Source: Muribaculaceae bacterium
Lineage (GTDB): Bacteria; Bacteroidota; Bacteroidia; Bacteroidales; Muribaculaceae
Length of the DNA: 7,477 bases
NCBI GenBank assembly: GCA_024400895.1
Contig: JAKSMA010000116.1
Coordinates: 1-7,477 of the forward strand
Direction: 5' to 3'
In this document: positions 1-6,083 of the stretch, one piece after another
Numbering within the stretch: position 1 is the first letter of the stretch
Layout of the letters: each line of letters opens with the position of its first letter
The notes under the pieces: model-generated
What the model was told of the DNA's origin: nothing
Database searches by the model: none
What the model saw: only the letters and a program-made list of their open reading frames with translations
Program-made: the position numbers and the translations under genes

Positions 1-471
1 ATCATCGCCCAAGGCATCGTGAGCGAAGAAGACTACGCAGTGGTGGAAAAATACACCCGCGCACTCTTTGCACGCGGCACCGAAATCGCCGCCAGCAAGG
101 GCCTCATCCTCGTCGACACCAAATATGAATTTGGCAAGGCCGACGGCAAGGTGATTTTGATGGACGAAATCCACACCCCCGACAGCAGCCGCTACTTCTA
201 TGCCGATGGCTATGAAGAAAAATTCGAGAAGGGCGAGCCTCAGAAGCAATTGAGCAAGGAATTCGTGCGCCAATGGCTCATCGAAAACAATTTCATGGGC
301 AAGGAAGGCCAACAAGTGCCAGAAATGACCGAAGAATACTGCGACACCGTTTCGAAGCGCTACATCGAACTTTTTGAAGAAATCACCGGCAATAAATTTG
401 CGCCTTGCAACGAAGAAGACCTCGCCGTACGCATCGAAAAGAACGTGAGCGAATATCTCAAAACGCTCTAA
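1..471 (+). CDS. purC: Phosphoribosylaminoimidazole-succinocarboxamide synthase (SAICAR synthetase), 3' part
   Basis: This is the C-terminal 156 residues of PurC, which joins aspartate to CAIR using ATP to give SAICAR in cytoplasmic de novo purine synthesis. The frame is open from base 1 ([12 protein letters not shown]...), so the true start lies upstream; the GTG at 19 is internal. Diagnostic blocks are LVDTKYEFG at about 109-135, which matches the family's second signature, and [12 protein letters not shown] at about 163-198. The later stretch [12 protein letters not shown] and the C-terminal helix ([13 protein letters not shown]) are those of the longer PurC form that I recall from Bacteroidetes, about 310 residues. 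Only 9 bp separate its stop from ubiE, so the two are almost certainly cotranscribed. Identity is secure; only the N-terminal half is unseen. Confidence 0.96.
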   Translation: MIAQGIVSEEDYAVVEKYTRALFARGTEIAASKGLILVDTKYEFGKADGKVILMDEIHTPDSSRYFYADGYEEKFEKGEPQKQLSKEFVRQWLIENNFMGKEGQQVPEMTEEYCDTVSKRYIELFEEITGNKFAPCNEEDLAVRIEKNVSEYLKTL

Positions 472-480
472 TACACAATA

Positions 481-1212
481 GTGAACAAAGTAGAACAAAT
501 AAAGCCCTATAGCGAAAGCGACGGAAAGACCGAGCAGGTGAAAGCCATGTTCGACTCCATTGCGCCGGCCTACGACTTCATGAACCGCGCAATGACGATG
601 GGCATCGACAAGTGGTGGCGCAAGGTGGCTCGCAAGAAAGTGGCCGCCGTTGCCCCCAAGAATTTGCTTGATGTGGCCACCGGCACCGGTGATTTTGCCA
701 TCCAGCTCCACAACCATCTCCACTGCCAAGTGACTGGCATCGACCTGAGCAACGGCATGCTGGAAGTGGCTCGCAAAAAAGTGGCAGAAAAGCAACTCCA
801 AGAGCACATCACCTTTGAGCAAGGCGACTGCCTGAAGATGCGCTTCGACGGCGAGAGTTTCGATGCTGTGACCGTGGCGTTCGGTGTACGCAATTTTGAG
901 CACATCGACCGAGGCTACGAAGAAATGTATCGCGTACTCAAGCCTGGCGGAATGCTCTGCGTGCTCGAACTTTCCACTCCGCAAAACCGCTTTATCCGTT
1001 TCTTCTACGACCTCTATGCGCTGCATATCATCCCATTCGTAGGGTCGCTGAAAAGTGGCGACAAGAGCGCCTACCGCTATCTGCCCGAGAGCATCGCCGC
1101 AGTTCCACAAGGCGAGCAGATGCTCGACATCATGCGAGCAGCGGGCTTTAAGGACTGCAAGGTGAAACGCCTCACGTTAGGCGTGTGCAGCATCTACACA
1201 GGCATCAAATAA
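481..1212 (+). CDS. ubiE: Demethylmenaquinone methyltransferase (UbiE/MenG family)
   Basis: A SAM-dependent C-methyltransferase of 243 residues, normal length for the family. In Bacteroidetes, which use menaquinone, the expected reaction is methylation of demethylmenaquinone to menaquinone, the last step of the pathway (inferred from the family). Visible motifs are the N-terminal AYDFMNRAMTMGIDKWW (residues 30-46), SAM motif I LLDVATGTGDF (62-72), the acidic strand GIDLS (86-90), VAFGVRNF (132-139) and RVLKPGG (151-157), the second UbiE signature. The GTG at 481 is chosen because the conserved N-terminal region starts soon after it and it lies 9 bp after purC; no Shine-Dalgarno is present. 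The last 14 codons are repeated 1.5 kb downstream beyond cotH, so the present gene end may be a replaced or duplicated one. The protein end itself (TLGVCSIYTGIK) looks intact. Confidence 0.95.
   Translation: MNKVEQIKPYSESDGKTEQVKAMFDSIAPAYDFMNRAMTMGIDKWWRKVARKKVAAVAPKNLLDVATGTGDFAIQLHNHLHCQVTGIDLSNGMLEVARKKVAEKQLQEHITFEQGDCLKMRFDGESFDAVTVAFGVRNFEHIDRGYEEMYRVLKPGGMLCVLELSTPQNRFIRFFYDLYALHIIPFVGSLKSGDKSAYRYLPESIAAVPQGEQMLDIMRAAGFKDCKVKRLTLGVCSIYTGIK
1169..1211 (+). repeat. Direct repeat copy 1 (ubiE 3' end)
   Basis: This 43-bp stretch covers the last 14 codons of ubiE (RLTLGVCSIYTGIK) and the first two bases of its stop. It recurs at 2681-2723 with a single difference, A versus G at the third base of a Leu codon (TTA/TTG). 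The similarity ends abruptly on the right, after the shared ATA. The two copies bracket the cotH gene. Confidence 0.93.
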
Positions 1213-1228
1213 CTCAAACAACATAGAT

Positions 1229-2674
1229 ATGAATAAACAAATATTATTTGCAATTTTGTTGGCAATTTTATTTGCGCCTCAAAAAGTATTCTCTCAAGAA
1301 GATAACAAGCCAACTTACGACCCAGAAGAATGGTGCACAAAGACATTACCCATATTATACATCACAACTGATAGTCTAAAGCCTATTGACACGAAGGAGT
1401 ATTATATCACAGGCATGTATTATCTTGATGCTTTAGGATTAGAAGGATTCACTTCAATTGGCGCAAAAGACAGCCAATTACCATTAGAAATAAAAGGACG
1501 AGGAAATGCATCATGGAAACTGGCCAAGAAGCCCTACAAAATAAAATTAGGCAAAAAAACCGCGCTTATGGGATTGCCGAAAAGCAAACATTTTGCTTTA
1601 TTAGCACACTTTGAAGATTGGCGAGGTTACTTAAAAGACGAAGCAGCATTTGAGGTTAGCCGACGAATGAAAATGGCTTTCACACCACGGCAATGCCCTA
1701 TTGAATTAGTAATAAACGGCGAGTTTTATGGCATATATTTCGTCACACAAAATGTAAGAGTAGATCCCGACCGTGTGAATATTCAAGAACAAAAAGACTT
1801 GGACACAATTCCTGAAAACATCACCGGCGGATGGTTAATTGAACGTGACAACTATAAAGACCCAAACCAATTCGTAATAGACCCAAAGACAAATCTTCGC
1901 ATCACTTGGCACAGTCCTGAAATTCTTTCTACCCAGCAGTTCAACTACATCCACGACCTCTTTTTCAAAGTCGACTCTCTGATTAAAGTTGAAGACAAGT
2001 CGAGCCGCGAATGGGAGAAATACATTGACATCGACACCCTTGCACGCTTCTATATCATCAACGAAGTAGTAGAAAACACAGAAGCTTTCAGTGGCAGTCT
2101 ATATATGCACAAAAATCGTGGTGCCGACACGAAAATCATATTTGGACCAGTTTGGGACTTTGGCAGTTCGTTCTCACATCCTGGTGGCATACATGGAAAA
2201 TGGCTTTGGGAAGATGCCCCAAACTACACAAACAATGTTTGGATTCAAGATTTAGCAAAATTTCCTCACTTCCAACAAGTTATTAGAGAAATTTGGACAA
2301 AGGAGCATCAGAATATTTTGAATGGCTTTAAAGAAACTCTTTTCCCATGGTGTGACCGATTAAAGCCTGCTGGATACGCAGATCGGCAACGCTGGCAAGA
2401 TGGTGGTGGACACGACATTGATTATCAGTCCCGCAAGCATGTTCGATGGATTACTGAACGCGTCACAGAGCTCAACAAAATATGGAATCTTGAAATAACA
2501 AACGACGTGAACAACGATGGCGAAGTTGACATTACCGACGTAACAACCCTTATCAACATCATTCTAACAGGTGATACTACAATCGGCACCCCTGCCGACT
2601 GCAATTGTGATGGGACTATTGACATAAGTGATGTAACAGAACTTATCCAATACATTATTTGCAAAGAAATCTAA
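1229..2674 (+). CDS. Secreted CotH-kinase-family protein with C-terminal dockerin-like repeats
   Basis: A 481-residue exported protein. Residues 1-22 form a signal peptide (hydrophobic ILFAILLAILFA, probable cleavage VFS|Q). Residues ~40-415 match the CotH family: GRGNASW (90-96), KPYKIKL (101-107), EFYGIYF (165-171), INEVVENTEAF (277-287) and GPVWDFG (306-312). CotH of Bacillus spores is an atypical protein kinase; in Bacteroidetes the substrate is unknown. The motif here is WDFG rather than the WDFD I associate with the spore protein, so activity is uncertain. Residues 426-481 carry two calcium-loop repeats, DVNNDGEVDITDV and DCNCDGTIDISDV, the type I dockerin pattern. The gene starts 16 bp after ubiE with no promoter visible, so read-through from purC-ubiE is likely. 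It is AT-richer and uses more TTA leucine codons than ubiE (hand count 38% GC in 1441-1500 against 65% in 601-660), and is flanked by direct repeats. Both points suggest acquisition. Confidence 0.88.
   Translation: MNKQILFAILLAILFAPQKVFSQEDNKPTYDPEEWCTKTLPILYITTDSLKPIDTKEYYITGMYYLDALGLEGFTSIGAKDSQLPLEIKGRGNASWKLAKKPYKIKLGKKTALMGLPKSKHFALLAHFEDWRGYLKDEAAFEVSRRMKMAFTPRQCPIELVINGEFYGIYFVTQNVRVDPDRVNIQEQKDLDTIPENITGGWLIERDNYKDPNQFVIDPKTNLRITWHSPEILSTQQFNYIHDLFFKVDSLIKVEDKSSREWEKYIDIDTLARFYIINEVVENTEAFSGSLYMHKNRGADTKIIFGPVWDFGSSFSHPGGIHGKWLWEDAPNYTNNVWIQDLAKFPHFQQVIREIWTKEHQNILNGFKETLFPWCDRLKPAGYADRQRWQDGGGHDIDYQSRKHVRWITERVTELNKIWNLEITNDVNNDGEVDITDVTTLINIILTGDTTIGTPADCNCDGTIDISDVTELIQYIICKEI
2504..2671 (+). 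other. Dockerin-like duplicated calcium-loop region within the CotH protein
   Basis: This encodes residues 426-481. Two copies of the pattern D-x-N-x-D-G-x-[VI]-D-I-x-D-V are followed by a helix (TTLINIILTG and TELIQYIICKEI), spaced 31 residues apart. Asp/Asn at loop positions 1, 3, 5, 9 and 12 would bind calcium as in type I dockerins. The second repeat has Cys at two loop-region positions (DCNCDG), which is unusual for a secreted dockerin. Whether a cohesin partner exists in this organism cannot be seen here. In Bacteroidetes similar tails occur on many secreted proteins with unknown partners. Confidence 0.85.
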
Positions 2675-2680
2675 AAGTCT

Positions 2681-2723
2681 GCCTCACGTTGGGCGTGTGC
2701 AGCATCTACACAGGCATCAAATA
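2681..2723 (+). repeat. Direct repeat copy 2 (stranded ubiE tail)
   Basis: This copy of the ubiE 3' end lies 6 bp after the cotH stop. Read in the ubiE frame from 2674 it gives K-V-C-L-T-L-G-V-C-S-I-Y-T-G-I-K then TAG at 2722-2724. The last 13 residues (LTLGVCSIYTGIK) equal those of ubiE, and the K-V before them also matches, with one codon fewer between. It has no start and is not a gene. It is best read as the displaced original end of ubiE, or as the tail of another ubiE allele, sitting directly before the operon terminator. Confidence 0.9.
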
Positions 2724-2758
2724 GAAAGCACCAATCGAGTGCTCTCGCTCATACCATC

Positions 2759-2798
2759 AATCCCCAAGAAGTGAAAATCTGGCTTCTTGGGGATTTTT
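2759..2798 (+). terminator. Intrinsic terminator of the purC-ubiE-cotH unit
   Basis: A perfect 13-bp stem (AATCCCCAAGAAG at 2759-2771 pairing with CTTCTTGGGGATT at 2783-2795) has an 11-base loop and ends in a run of five T (2794-2798). It lies 35 bp after the stranded ubiE tail and no terminator is seen between ubiE and cotH. It therefore probably was the original ubiE terminator and now ends the cotH message. Confidence 0.9.
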
Positions 2799-2808
2799 AA
2801 CATCCATT

Positions 2809-2843
2809 TTTGATGGCAGATTAATGCAAAATTGCTAATTTTG
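2809..2843 (+). promoter_or_regulatory. Bacteroidetes-type promoter for pfkA
   Basis: TAATTTTG at 2836-2843 fits the Bacteroidetes -7 box TAnnTTTG. A TTTG at 2809-2812 could be the -33 box, though the 23-base gap is longer than the usual 19-21. Transcription would start near 2848-2852, giving a leader of about 35-40 bases. The -7 box lies inside the short inverted repeat TTGCTA-N6-TAGCAA (2832-2849). Confidence 0.65.
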
Positions 2844-2886
2844 TAGCAACAATTACAAAATTTCGTATTACAATTATAGGTTAATT

Positions 2887-3867
2887 ATGGCAGCAATCAA
2901 AACAATCGGCATTCTCACATCGGGCGGCGACGCCCCCGGCATGAATGCGGCAATCCGCTCTGTCACCCGTTCAGCAATCTTTAGCGGTTTCAATGTAAAG
3001 GGTATCTATCGTGGCTACAAAGGCCTCATCGACAACGATATCGTAGAATTCAAGACCCAAAACGTGTCGAACATCATTCAACAAGGCGGTACAATTCTGA
3101 AAACTGCGCGATGCAAGGAATTCACCACTGTGGAAGGACGCCAACGCGCCTACGAAGTGATTAAGCAACAAGGCATCGACGCCCTCGTGGTGATTGGTGG
3201 CGACGGCTCACTTACTGGCGCACGCCAGTTTGCCAGCGAATTCGACTTCCCTATCATCGGCTTGCCTGGCACAATCGACAACGACCTTTTCGGCACCGAC
3301 CACACAATCGGTTACGACACCGCGCTCAACACCATCATGTGGTGCGTGGACCGCATTCGCGACACCGCCACCTCTCACGAGCGCCTCTTCTTCATCGAAG
3401 TGATGGGCCGCAACGCTGGCTTCCTCGCCCTCAACGGTGCCATTGCCAGCGGTGCTGAAGCAGCCATCATCCCTGAGATTTCAACAGAAGTCGACCAGTT
3501 GGCAGAACTCATCCAGAATGGTTTCCGCAAGAGCAAGAACTCTTCAATCGTGCTCGTGGCAGAAAGTCCTATCACCGGTGGCGCTATGGGGCTGGCTGAA
3601 CGCGTTCGCAAGGAATATCCAGAATATGATGTGCGTGTCACCATCCTCGGTCACTTACAACGCGGTGGATCGCCTACTGCTCAAGACCGCATCCTCGCTT
3701 CGCGCATGGGTGCTGCAGCCGTCGACGCCCTGCTCGAAGGCCAACGCAATGTGATGATTGGCGACGACGACGAACAAATCGTTTACGTTCCATTCAGCAA
3801 GGCTATCAAAAACGAGAAGCCTATCGACCGCGGTCTCCTCGAAACCCTCCGCCGCCTCTCTATCTAA
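2887..3867 (+). CDS. pfkA: ATP-dependent 6-phosphofructokinase
   Basis: Converts fructose 6-phosphate to fructose 1,6-bisphosphate, the committed step of glycolysis, in the cytoplasm. It is 326 residues, the size of classical bacterial PfkA (about 320). Visible motifs are [12 protein letters not shown] (9-20), the ATP loop GGDGS (104-108), PGTIDND (127-133) with the catalytic Asp131, EVMGRNAG (171-178) and [15 protein letters not shown] (254-268), the PFK signature. Gly in GGDGS and Gly in PGTIDND mark an ATP-using enzyme; pyrophosphate-dependent PFKs have Asp and Lys there. The ATG at 2887 starts directly before the conserved first strand. The gene stands alone between its own promoter and terminator. 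Base composition matches purC and ubiE, so it is an ordinary core gene. Allosteric control by ADP or PEP is known for the family but cannot be read here. Confidence 0.97.
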   Translation: MAAIKTIGILTSGGDAPGMNAAIRSVTRSAIFSGFNVKGIYRGYKGLIDNDIVEFKTQNVSNIIQQGGTILKTARCKEFTTVEGRQRAYEVIKQQGIDALVVIGGDGSLTGARQFASEFDFPIIGLPGTIDNDLFGTDHTIGYDTALNTIMWCVDRIRDTATSHERLFFIEVMGRNAGFLALNGAIASGAEAAIIPEISTEVDQLAELIQNGFRKSKNSSIVLVAESPITGGAMGLAERVRKEYPEYDVRVTILGHLQRGGSPTAQDRILASRMGAAAVDALLEGQRNVMIGDDDEQIVYVPFSKAIKNEKPIDRGLLETLRRLSI

Positions 3868-3915
3868 CCAACTGCACCGACAACGTAACACAAAACATAT
3901 TAGCATAAAAACGAT

Positions 3916-3957
3916 GAGGCTGTGTCATAATTGGAGTTTTATGATACAGCCTCTTTT
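3916..3957 (+). terminator. Intrinsic terminator after pfkA
   Basis: A 15-bp stem (GAGGCTGTGTCATAA at 3916-3930 with TTATGATACAGCCTC at 3939-3953) has one G-U pair, an 8-base loop and TTTT at 3954-3957. It starts 48 bp after the pfkA stop. Hairpins built on GAGGCTGT-like arms are, as far as I recall, common dispersed elements in Bacteroidales genomes, so it could also be one copy of a repeat family. Confidence 0.85.
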
Positions 3958-4051
3958 CTCAAGGTACTATACAACAGCCTTTATCCATTTTAACAAAAAC
4001 TATGTTTTCTGAGCGTTTCTGCATTTTTCTCAATAAAACTGCCACACAAAA

Positions 4052-4083
4052 TTTGCAGAAATTAAAAACTATTACTAATTTTG
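4052..4083 (+). promoter_or_regulatory. Bacteroidetes-type promoter for the ATPase gene
   Basis: TTTG at 4052-4055, then 20 bases, then TAATTTTG at 4076-4083. This is a close match to the Bacteroidetes -33/-7 consensus, and it is the best promoter in the window. The start of transcription would be near 4088-4090, about 50 bases before the preferred ATG at 4141. Bases 3958-4051 between the pfkA terminator and this site show no gene. Confidence 0.75.
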
Positions 4084-4140
4084 CACACATAAATGCGTAA
4101 CATCCGTTACGGTAACACATTTTACGATACGCGTATTGTT

Positions 4141-4929
4141 ATGAAATTTTACGACAGAACATTAGAAATAGTAAAACTGCGCAAAATTGAGGAGCAGTCA
4201 AAATCTTCTGCTCAATTCACCATTGTGTCGGGCCGACGACGCATTGGCAAAACTTGCCTTGTGAAAGAAGCCTATAAGGGCCTGCCTTTGGTCTACTTTT
4301 TTGTAGCACGCAAAGCGGAACCCGAGCTATGCAGCACCTTTATTGACGCTCTAAAAGAAACACTGGACATTCCCATTCCAGAAGGCTCGGTGCCCAACTT
4401 TGCTTCGGTATTCAAATATGTGATGGAATTGGCTCAAAAGCAACATATCACCATCATGATTGATGAATTTCAAGAGTTCTACAATATCAATTCGTCGATA
4501 TATTCCGACATGCAGAATATTTGGGATCAATACAAGGCCACGGCGAGCATCAATCTCATCGTGTGTGGCTCTGCGAACTCTCTGCTCAACAGAATATTCC
4601 GCGACGCGAAAGAGCCCCTATATGGACGACATACCGACCAAATGCACATAGGTGTTTTCCCTCCTTCTGTACTGAAAGAAATTCTTAACGACTACAATCC
4701 CACCTATACCAGCGAAGATTTGCTTGCATTATACGCTTTCACTGGCGGTGTGGCAAAGTATGTGGAAATGATGATGGACAAGGGCAACACAACTTACCAG
4801 AAAATGCTTGATAGCATCTTTATGCCCGACTCTTATTTTCTGGGCGAAGGAACCAATATGCTCATCGAAGAATTTGGCAAAGAATACAGCACTTATTTCT
4901 CTATCTTATCGCTGATAGCGCAATGCTAA
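4141..4929 (+). CDS. N-terminal ATPase part of the interrupted gene
   Basis: If the TAA is real and not read through, this is the polypeptide made: 262 residues holding the complete P-loop ATPase core (Walker A at 31-38, Walker B at 103-109) and the helical region after it. It ends at SLIAQC and lacks the DUF234 domain. The in-frame extension from ATG 4093 would add 16 residues but is unlikely given the promoter position. Confidence 0.7.
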   Translation: MKFYDRTLEIVKLRKIEEQSKSSAQFTIVSGRRRIGKTCLVKEAYKGLPLVYFFVARKAEPELCSTFIDALKETLDIPIPEGSVPNFASVFKYVMELAQKQHITIMIDEFQEFYNINSSIYSDMQNIWDQYKATASINLIVCGSANSLLNRIFRDAKEPLYGRHTDQMHIGVFPPSVLKEILNDYNPTYTSEDLLALYAFTGGVAKYVEMMMDKGNTTYQKMLDSIFMPDSYFLGEGTNMLIEEFGKEYSTYFSILSLIAQC

Positions 4930-4944
4930 CACACCCGCGGAGAA

Positions 4945-5463
4945 ATGGAAGATATGCTGAATTGTGGATTAGGTGGGTATCTAAAAAAACTTATGAAAGA
5001 TTACCAGCTCATCAATAAGATGCAGCCTCTCTACGAGAAAGCAGCCAACAAGAACGTGCACTATGAGATAGGCGACTGCTTCTTGCGCTTTTGGTTCCGT
5101 TTCGTCAACAAATACGCCCACATCATTGAAGCAGGCAGCATTGACCGACTTAAAACAATCGTTGAGCGTGACTATCCCACATTCAGTGGTAAAACGCTGG
5201 AGCAATATTTTCTTGCATCATTCAAAGAAGCTGGGACATACACCCGATTAGGGTATTGGCACGACCGAAAAGGGAACAATGAAATCGACATCGTTGCAGA
5301 AGATGAATTCGAACAAAAAGTGGTGTTCTACGAAGTGAAACGCCAAGCAAAAAACATTGATATAGCCATTCTTCGCGCTAAAGCCGACATTTTCTTTCAA
5401 AACACCAAACAATGCAAAAACTACGAAACTTCATTCGCGGGTTTGAGTATGGAAGATATGTAA
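4945..5463 (+). CDS. C-terminal DUF234 part of the interrupted gene
   Basis: The first ATG after the stop lies 15 bp downstream in the same frame and would give 172 residues, MEDMLNCGLGGYLKKL onward. They hold the helical linker (CFLRFWFRFVNKY), then a PD-(D/E)XK-like core: conserved Glu in GKTLEQYF, NEIDIVA (residues 112-118) and FYEVKRQ (128-134). Reinitiation or coupling from the upstream part would be needed, since no promoter is seen directly before it. The open frame carries no further damage, so the stop is either recent or tolerated. Confidence 0.6.
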   Translation: MEDMLNCGLGGYLKKLMKDYQLINKMQPLYEKAANKNVHYEIGDCFLRFWFRFVNKYAHIIEAGSIDRLKTIVERDYPTFSGKTLEQYFLASFKEAGTYTRLGYWHDRKGNNEIDIVAEDEFEQKVVFYEVKRQAKNIDIAILRAKADIFFQNTKQCKNYETSFAGLSMEDM

Positions 5464-5544
5464 GAAAAATATGACCCATAATATAAATTATAAAACTCTA
5501 TCATTTTTATTAGGTTATCGTGGTAAAAAACAGAAAAAAATCCG

Positions 5545-5552
5545 TAAGTTTG
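5545..5552 (+). promoter_or_regulatory. Possible -7 box for the TerB-like gene
   Basis: TAAGTTTG matches TAnnTTTG and lies 34 bp before the ATG at 5587. No clear TTTG is found 19-21 bases upstream, so the match is partial. The 123-bp gap after the DUF234 gene holds no obvious terminator, and some read-through is possible. Confidence 0.45.
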
Positions 5553-5586
5553 TAGTTGATTTCAGAAATTGTAAAACACTGTAGTA

Positions 5587-6039
5587 ATGAAATATAATTT
5601 TAAAGAAAAACAAGCCATCATTTCTGTGGTTATGGCTATGGCACAAGCCGATGGCATTATCGACCCTAACGAACTCGCATATTTTGAACAATTGCAGGAA
5701 CTGCTCCATATCACCAACGCTGAATTGCGCAGCGTGACTGCCACTGTTGACAACGATTTTTCGTTGCTCGGTCTTATCGTGCTTTCGCAAATGGACGACC
5801 AGAAGAAAGCCGATGTGAAGAAGATGCTACTGCAAATGATGACAAGCGACAGCGACCTCGATGAAAAGGAACTCACGCTTTTCAATTTCATCTGCCGCGT
5901 AACTGGCATGGATATTGCTACTGATAGCATTGATGCTTCCGATGGTCTGGATTACGACCCCACTCGCCTTCTTGATTCGAAAGCGGCAAAAGCCATCCAA
6001 AGCGCAGAAAAGAAACTCCTCGGCGAAGGAAACAACTAA
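5587..6039 (+). CDS. TerB-like (tellurite-resistance B / DUF533-type) helical protein
   Basis: A small soluble protein of 150 residues with no signal peptide or membrane segment. It has the two-fold arrangement seen in TerB-like proteins. The first half begins with a helix (KQAIISVVMAMAQ) followed by the acidic loop ADGIIDPNE (21-29). The second half repeats this with LLQMMTSDSDLDEKE (81-95) and then the helix LTLFNFICRVTG. In TerB these acidic loops bind divalent metal; here binding is inferred. The C-terminus (residues ~111-150) is Asp-, Lys- and Ala-rich and looks flexible. Despite the family name, nothing suggests tellurite resistance: no terC, terD or other ter gene is nearby. The TPR gene follows after 44 bp, suggesting a two-gene operon. 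The exact role is unknown. Confidence 0.72.
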   Translation: MKYNFKEKQAIISVVMAMAQADGIIDPNELAYFEQLQELLHITNAELRSVTATVDNDFSLLGLIVLSQMDDQKKADVKKMLLQMMTSDSDLDEKELTLFNFICRVTGMDIATDSIDASDGLDYDPTRLLDSKAAKAIQSAEKKLLGEGNN

Positions 6040-6083
6040 CCCCATATTTAATACACTTAATCAACACAAAAAAATTAACAACG

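Larger units (their letters stand above)
4141..5463 (+). pseudogene. AAA/STAND-type ATPase with DUF234 PD-(D/E)XK-like C-terminus, split by an in-frame stop
   Basis: One gene of 441 codons interrupted by TAA at 4927-4929. The first part (262 residues) has Walker A GRRRIGKT (31-38), Walker B ITIMIDEFQE with Asp108-Glu109, VCGSANSLL (141-149) and EPLYGR (158-163), typical of the ATPase_2/DUF234 family. After the stop the same frame reads HTRGEMEDMLNCGLGGYLKKL and continues with the DUF234 region to the usual family end GLSMEDM. That part includes NEID at 5278-5289 and EVK at 5332-5340, a PD-(D/E)XK nuclease-like core. Family members as I recall them read like IAQGK at the break, so AAA to TAA would explain it. 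ATG 4141 is preferred to the in-frame ATG 4093, which lies almost at the expected transcript start, while MKFYDRT is the usual family N-terminus. The biological role of the family is unclear; many Bacteroidales carry several copies. Confidence 0.85.

Noticed and set aside
19..471. A complete 150-residue gene starting with GTG at 19
   Set aside because: The frame is open upstream to base 1 with PurC-like residues, so this is the 3' part of a longer gene and the GTG is internal.
570..905. Open frame on the - strand inside ubiE
   Set aside because: It is a shadow of the GC-rich ubiE coding strand, with low-complexity Ser/Arg/Leu content and no recognisable domain.
1229..2674. cotH as part of a transposon or insertion sequence
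   Set aside because: No transposase, terminal inverted repeats or short target duplication is seen. The 43-bp flanks are ubiE coding sequence, which fits gene-end insertion or recombination better.
3375..3644. Minus- and plus-strand open frames inside pfkA
   Set aside because: All overlap the clearly conserved PfkA frame and encode Ser/Thr/Arg-rich sequence without family features.
3758..4012. Small + strand frame running from the pfkA end through the terminator
   Set aside because: It overlaps pfkA out of frame and crosses the terminator hairpin; no sign of a real protein.
4093..4140. Upstream ATG 4093 as the start of the ATPase
   Set aside because: It lies only 9 bp after the -7 box, which would leave almost no leader, and adds 16 residues not typical of the family; ATG 4141 gives the usual MKFYDRT start.
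5587..6039. Tellurite resistance function
   Set aside because: Only a TerB-like fold is suggested; no terA, terC, terD or terE gene is present in the window.
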